Made by a program: the position numbers and the translations under genes
Notes under the pieces: generated by a model
What the model saw: the letters and a program-made list of their open reading frames with translations, nothing else
What the model was told of the DNA's origin: nothing
The model's database searches: none
In this document: piece after piece, positions 8,601 through 11,041 of the stretch
Layout: every line of letters begins with the position of its first letter
Position numbering within the stretch: the first letter of the stretch is position 1
From: Clostridiales bacterium UBA1446
GTDB lineage: Bacteria; Bacillota; Clostridia; Oscillospirales; Oscillospiraceae
DNA: 11,041 nucleotides
Reading direction: 5' to 3'
Assembly (NCBI GenBank): GCA_002329245.1
Contig: DCTG01000123.1
Span: 1 to 11,041 of the forward strand

Positions 8601-11041
8601 CAATTCCCCGTTTTCGTTGGTTTCCACCGTCCGCTTTTCGCCATTGCCGTTGGTATAGGTCAGTGTGGTCTTCGCTCTTGGGATAATTTGAAAGAGATAC
8701 AGCTTGTCCTTCAGGGTCTGTACGGTGACATCTAAGGAAACCGACTTTCCGGTTGCAGCATGGGTTGCGGTGACGATGGTCTGGCCATCCTTCAGTCCCG
8801 AGAGGATAAAGGTATCCCCGGGACGGTAGGAAGCATAGCGCAGGTCCTGAATATTGCTGTAGAGATTCACATCCTTGAAATTGATGCTGGCAACGCCGGC
8901 GTCCGACGATCTCCATTTGAGCTGGTCGCTGATCTGCCCCCAGGCGTAATCGCCGTAATTGATGCTGATAACGTTCTTCAGATAGATATCCCGGTTCAGG
9001 GCAAGGATCTCCTCGCTTGTCATCTGACTGATCGTATGGATGTTGCTCATGGTGTGACCGGAACCCGCCTCAGCCCCGTCGATCCAGAGCTTAAGAGCCG
9101 CATCGCTGTACACGCTCAGTACAAACGAATCGTAGGACCAGGTAGAGTCTGCGGAGTTTCTTGCCTTGACCGTGACCGTGTAAGACTCCTTGAACCCGTT
9201 TGTGACCTTGGGAACAGAGAAGGTATAGCTTCCGCCCGTATTGGCCGTTTCTGTTATGATTTGATCCGTGAAGCCTTTATCTGGGGAGTTGCCCGTGACC
9301 CGAAGTTCAAATTCCGCTCCATTCAGCACATCAAAATTTTGAAGCGTCCAATGAATGGACAGCGCCGTGGTGCTGTCTGTGATAAAATAATTGTCCAGCT
9401 TATCGAGGGATACGAAGGCCGGTTTTGAGAAAATGGAGATATACGCCGTTGCGGTCAGAATCTGCGATGTATTATTGGGATTTACCGCGCTGATCTCCAC
9501 AATATAGCTGAACCGTCCCGTAATGGATACGCCGGAAAGCAGGTTTGCCGGAAGCACACAGCTTGCCACCGGATTGCCGCTGTTTCCGGACACCGTCCGC
9601 CGATCCACCTGATCTCCTTTCTCCGGGATCGCATCACCGCCATACACCGCCTGATAGGTGGTAATCGTAAAAACGGCATCCTGGCCTAATTCGGCATACT
9701 TGTTGATCAGGTTGGAAGTCCAACGCACCTCGGCGTCCTGACCCTCCTGTATTAAAATGCGGTTGATGCCCTCGGGAATGATCAGAAACGGCGAAAGTCC
9801 GACCTTGACATGGAGCGTCCGGCTGTCGACCGTCACAGCCTTGCCCGCGATTGCTCCGTTTAGCGCCGTGAGGGTAAAGGTCACATCGCCGGTTTCGCTG
9901 CCCGTCAGGCTGATCTTACCATCTTGGTTGATCGTCGCGATGCGCTCATTGCTGCTGGACCATAAAAAATCGTTTTTTCCCTTCCAAGTCGCATTGGATC
10001 TGGTTACCAGATAGGTGAGCTGCAGTGCCGTGGGGTCTTGGGCAAATACCGTGCAGTTCTCCGGAAAATTATCGGAGATGGACAGATCGCTGCTTTCCAG
10101 ATACACCACAGGCATCACTACATAGACGGCAGACTTGCCGGGCATTAAAAAATAGTTCGTTCCGTCGTCCGTGTAATAGAATTCCACCATACGGGCCACG
10201 TCGGCATCCGTTGTATTGTGCCTTGGCGTAAAGCTGCCGCTCACGCTTGTGAGTTCACCTGTCACAGAATCCTCGTCGCAATAGAGCGGGGTCCTTGTCA
10301 GACCGCCGTCAATGGAGGCGTAGACACTGGAGACCATATATTTCCCCGTTTCATCAGGCGATGCTTCCGCGTCGATCCAGCGGGTCCAGTCATTATTGGA
10401 AACGGGCAGCGATACCGTTCCGAACAGGGTCCCGTTTTCATCCATGGTGACGTTTGCTTCGGCTTCGGTTGTGAACGAATAATACCGGGACAGATCCGCC
10501 ATTACATCCGTCAGTTCCGTACCGCTGTATGACGACTGCTGATTTTCGCTCAGGTCCACCGCGCCGGTTACGGCAGTGACGCTCAGGGAATTGCTCTGCT
10601 CCACGGGCTTCACGGGATACAGAAACGTTGCCTGCCGCACGCCCTTGCTTCCGCTCTCCACCGGGCTCAGCGTAACGGCATTTGGTGTGCCCCCGTTTAC
10701 GGTCAACCTTGTATTTGTCAAATCCACCGGCTCGCTGAACGTCACCGTAATCGGTACGGACTGTCCGTACTGGAACGTCACTCCGTCCGGTACGGATACC
10801 GACTGCACCACGGGAGCGGCATTGTCGAAAAATTCAATTTTGTATGTTCCGCCTGCAACATCGGGATTAATATATCTGGAATCCATGTAAAAATAGCCGC
10901 CGCTCTGGCCACCGGGCAATGCATGATAAAGTGCGTTCGGATCAAATACGAATTTCGAAGGATCTGTTTCCATGGAATACGTCTGTAGCGTCGGCGGTTC
11001 GTAAGGATTTGTACCCGGATTCGCATAGACTACCTCCACAT
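2700..11041 (-). CDS. Giant multidomain SLH-anchored exoprotein (5' end outside window)
   Basis: One unbroken frame of at least 2779 codons runs from the right edge to TAA at 2700-2702. The GTG at 11037-11039 is only the first possible in-window start. It lacks a signal peptide and leads straight into a beta domain, so the N-terminus is outside. Approximate domains from that GTG: Ig-like sandwich 75-165; Big2-like 320-410 (WSSSNERIATIN) and 655-776 (WRSSDAGVASIN); carboxypeptidase-regulatory-like sandwiches 778-982; unassigned region 983-1523 with an aromatic Gly-rich part at 1267-1450; beta-propeller-like repeats 1524-1955; CARDB-like sandwiches from 1956 to 2290, one ending in EFNETNNV; cadherin-like sandwich 2300-2385; pre-SLH domain about 2390-2595 ending TSHFSSF; SLH domains 2601-2649, 2660-2709 and 2724-2773. 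SLH motifs are ITRAE, ITREQ and TTRQE. No catalytic motif was recognised. The inferred role is a wall-anchored fibre for adhesion, glycan binding or cell contact. Anchoring is well supported; the ligand is unknown. Confidence 0.93.
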   Translation of the reverse strand, partial: VEVVYANPGTNPYEPPTLQTYSMETDPSKFVFDPNALYHALPGGQSGGYFYMDSRYINPDVAGGTYKIEFFDNAAPVVQSVSVPDGVTFQYGQSVPITVTFSEPVDLTNTRLTVNGGTPNAVTLSPVESGSKGVRQATFLYPVKPVEQSNSLSVTAVTGAVDLSENQQSSYSGTELTDVMADLSRYYSFTTEAEANVTMDENGTLFGTVSLPVSNNDWTRWIDAEASPDETGKYMVSSVYASIDGGLTRTPLYCDEDSVTGELTSVSGSFTPRHNTTDADVARMVEFYYTDDGTNYFLMPGKSAVYVVMPVVYLESSDLSISDNFPENCTVFAQDPTALQLTYLVTRSNATWKGKNDFLWSSSNERIATINQDGKISLTGSETGDVTFTLTALNGAIAGKAVTVDSRTLHVKVGLSPFLIIPEGINRILIQEGQDAEVRWTSNLINKYAELGQDAVFTITTYQAVYGGDAIPEKGDQVDRRTVSGNSGNPVASCVLPANLLSGVSITGRFSYIVEISAVNPNNTSQILTATAYISIFSKPAFVSLDKLDNYFITDSTTALSIHWTLQNFDVLNGAEFELRVTGNSPDKGFTDQIITETANTGGSYTFSVPKVTNGFKESYTVTVKARNSADSTWSYDSFVLSVYSDAALKLWIDGAEAGSGHTMSNIHTISQMTSEEILALNRDIYLKNVISINYGDYAWGQISDQLKWRSSDAGVASINFKDVNLYSNIQDLRYASYRPGDTFILSGLKDGQTIVTATHAATGKSVSLDVTVQTLKDKLYLFQIIPRAKTTLTYTNGNGEKRTVETNENGELALYEESGIASEINMKSNYAGDVYMGTLYGGLVSSEKDSTKLQVYPMNYFQLRKVATAELYFKNPDGSAFSGDVILRGGVYKNGEYCADAKLNEKDGKEDQTIHINADGKFTVQMDADQFWVEASDEQLESGDRLNFVFEVRFPGDTYYPRLLNINCNIGVEDAIKFGSKTVRVEQVPAGEKYKPFIVTQDVDYGFKSGVVFDVRNYTGSIGPGQSAPTTKLITTVMWWGEDVKSDNSKHKLTLLDEYLITPSGQTSESLVYPFSSIKATRNTFIMNGQTMEGWLESAQSRRMKLQETNADGTLYQTITLPFSIVNMIGVENAEDSAEINNFYQTIGDYMVADGSALSDIVSDGVIQKGLDSLSDTGIDKKDTAGMFGVQLSPTPDPTVFSALIYVNLGNMANDNVTGIYTQNDISEDIDYLPSLPDMLSMIDGNYLSKQKETYKKNSTQKTSSSGSVSYTIGGYMLGELKYQDGEWGFYVLNGGFNAGGGYSKSWFYNTSVGGVPVTGEFTVGATAEVIFKAAVRRGDDIKEQYGKSSVNDYLTTLRLYAYIRAFGGLGFDYSVAALKIGVFGQISIDSQNSFLNSYNKERKSGQTLSMRGKTGVEFVAKFLFVSYEKVLASINFNLFELKFNEWDEIQEEWAEIIKQSERDLKGTGLKGRFLALPNGEVLVPVSESTQIESRDYLDEYSRAWNGPESSARGLLRAAAAPSTGVSVLQSNAYPYSDPVLTKDGHLLLFLSDGDSTNVEDTHVCWSQYAAGGYGTPQALETDSNGYGDSQLKAAGDASFAAAAWVQQSSSIQKEAGDAVTDADIALMCNSTELMAAIYDGSGWTTTQLTANSIPDLAPVVATNGRYVLVAWRSVYAADSSQPLNFSGSDTILYRIYDKSTSQWSDPRTLYNGTSGNVRGLEAAMLSDGTAGIAYTIAANDGGTGENTTGSNLETVYAVVGTDGSVVKNVRLTNDDNTDENPQITTTRFGDGTERFVLGWFSQQNVDGVPTPDIRLCAFDGSGTLYDNFIESISSVNANTSVSIGNNFRFINNAENIEDLSILWTEIADMDEDASQASAHDLFKAVRFRSTADGKVFISAPLTLAEMDDNVLIDSFAVYNGEDHMIRAVLLGTDYSHDSLVSNLYTASGTFQNSVGISYVGVDPSSIIRGMSIPVQFALYNAGIDQIDRIQVDLGGKTTVFSDLGLLPNGSVTLTTYYDIPQDRLNNIDYTVTAHFSESDETDTKTDTLYLDIPDAGISKLEQVSDADGKRVIQITLYNGSDSVLDCSGRSVKLGLYTDADCTQLAEQVAGQESGAVFTVDPDDLAMVDAGAYTRQFTFDIRNYVGDGNEIPDGGIRLYAKVWIEETGDDGPDTVSEFNETNNVASILFKSRLKLYRTPVSLSTEQRNEAGGTKALVTLRNNSLVTAQTGNLVVSLLDGTGNILETRQSYDKSRENSGLITLGGEGTATETFQFDRQGASLTVSYSNTVPEGTQNNANLASLALSGIPIQFEKGKTEYTGEVSQATQTLVSATTEDPSATVAVNGRQTDLGNILLPLYSGQNLIEVTVTAADGKTTQAYLARVNNTAQGAENTDDSNYYSDGNVGYTMIRHTQPDGSAMAVISVGYISGAESSGAATATIDVTNKARNVDSIQISLTKAAVDRLISDNMALQIITGNGDVTIPAAWFTSLHTEGRNSIALTISPADGDDTTDGLVSDGTYHFILTAGGRQISELGEYFTITIPLDKTKVENTESVIARTYDETSGIWKPLGGTANQENATLTFRTSHFSSFAAFETVKTFEDVTSDWAKNEVETLASRGLINGISDTTFNPDGNITRAEFTALIVRSLYTELSQNKGTFTDVSADAWYSGAVQTAYDLGLVTGSSPDTFSPDATITREQLATIAYRLYQHKNGTATEYAESTFLDSQSISEYAKSAVNFAQNVGIMKGSDNMFYPKRSTTRQEAAVVLYRLLKYMEEI

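Noticed and set aside
10778..11026. 82-codon - strand frame preceded by GGAGGT near the right edge
   Set aside because: The SD-like GGAGGT lies five bases before this ATG, but the main frame runs through it with clear beta-domain sequence, and the product is an Arg-rich out-of-frame reading.
11037..11039. GTG as the true start of the giant protein
   Set aside because: No signal peptide follows and the frame is open to the window edge. An exported SLH protein needs an N-terminal export signal, so the start must lie upstream.
1..11041. CRISPR array, tRNA, rRNA or riboswitch
   Set aside because: No regularly spaced direct repeats and no cloverleaf or conserved RNA motif were recognised in the non-coding stretches.

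Overview
The window suggests a chromosome segment of an anaerobic low-to-mid GC Gram-positive of the class Clostridia (an Oscillospiraceae-like or related gut or digester lineage). The reasons are two very large secreted surface proteins ending in triple S-layer homology (SLH) domains, a TnpV-family gene of the kind carried by clostridial mobile elements, and strong GGAGG-type ribosome binding. No rRNA, tRNA or housekeeping gene is present to fix the genus, so this placement is an inference.

Layout. Positions 1-1851 (+) hold the 3' part of a surface protein gene. It encodes an Ig-like repeat, a Gly/Ser linker, a pre-SLH beta domain, three SLH domains, a choline-binding-like wall repeat and a C-terminal LysM domain. 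Positions 1874-1913 form a strong hairpin that probably terminates transcription from both sides. Positions 1919-2269 (-) hold a complete small gene of the TnpV family with a clear Shine-Dalgarno. Its leader contains an imperfect inverted repeat of about 27 bp whose inner arm includes that Shine-Dalgarno. Positions 2270-2699 carry no convincing gene but several hairpins, a short direct repeat and small palindromes. Positions 2700 to the right edge (-) are one uninterrupted reading frame of at least 2779 codons for a giant multidomain exoprotein. From N to C it has Ig-like domains, Big2-like domains, carboxypeptidase-regulatory-like sandwiches, an unassigned aromatic beta-rich block, a beta-propeller-like region, CARDB-type sandwiches, a cadherin-like sandwich and three SLH domains.

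How the parts relate. The two SLH genes point toward each other and both are cut by the window edges. Both products should be exported and held non-covalently on secondary cell-wall polymer, one displaying a long rod of beta domains and the other adding further wall-binding modules. The tnpV block between their 3' ends looks like a mobile-element remnant or small passenger in a region where insertion would harm neither gene. No recombinase, relaxase or other element gene is visible in the window.

The most testable observations are the potential read-through-blocking hairpin over the tnpV ribosome binding site, the stacking of three kinds of wall-binding module in the first protein, and the unassigned central block of the giant protein. 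I found no convincing evidence of a wholly new defence or enzymatic system.
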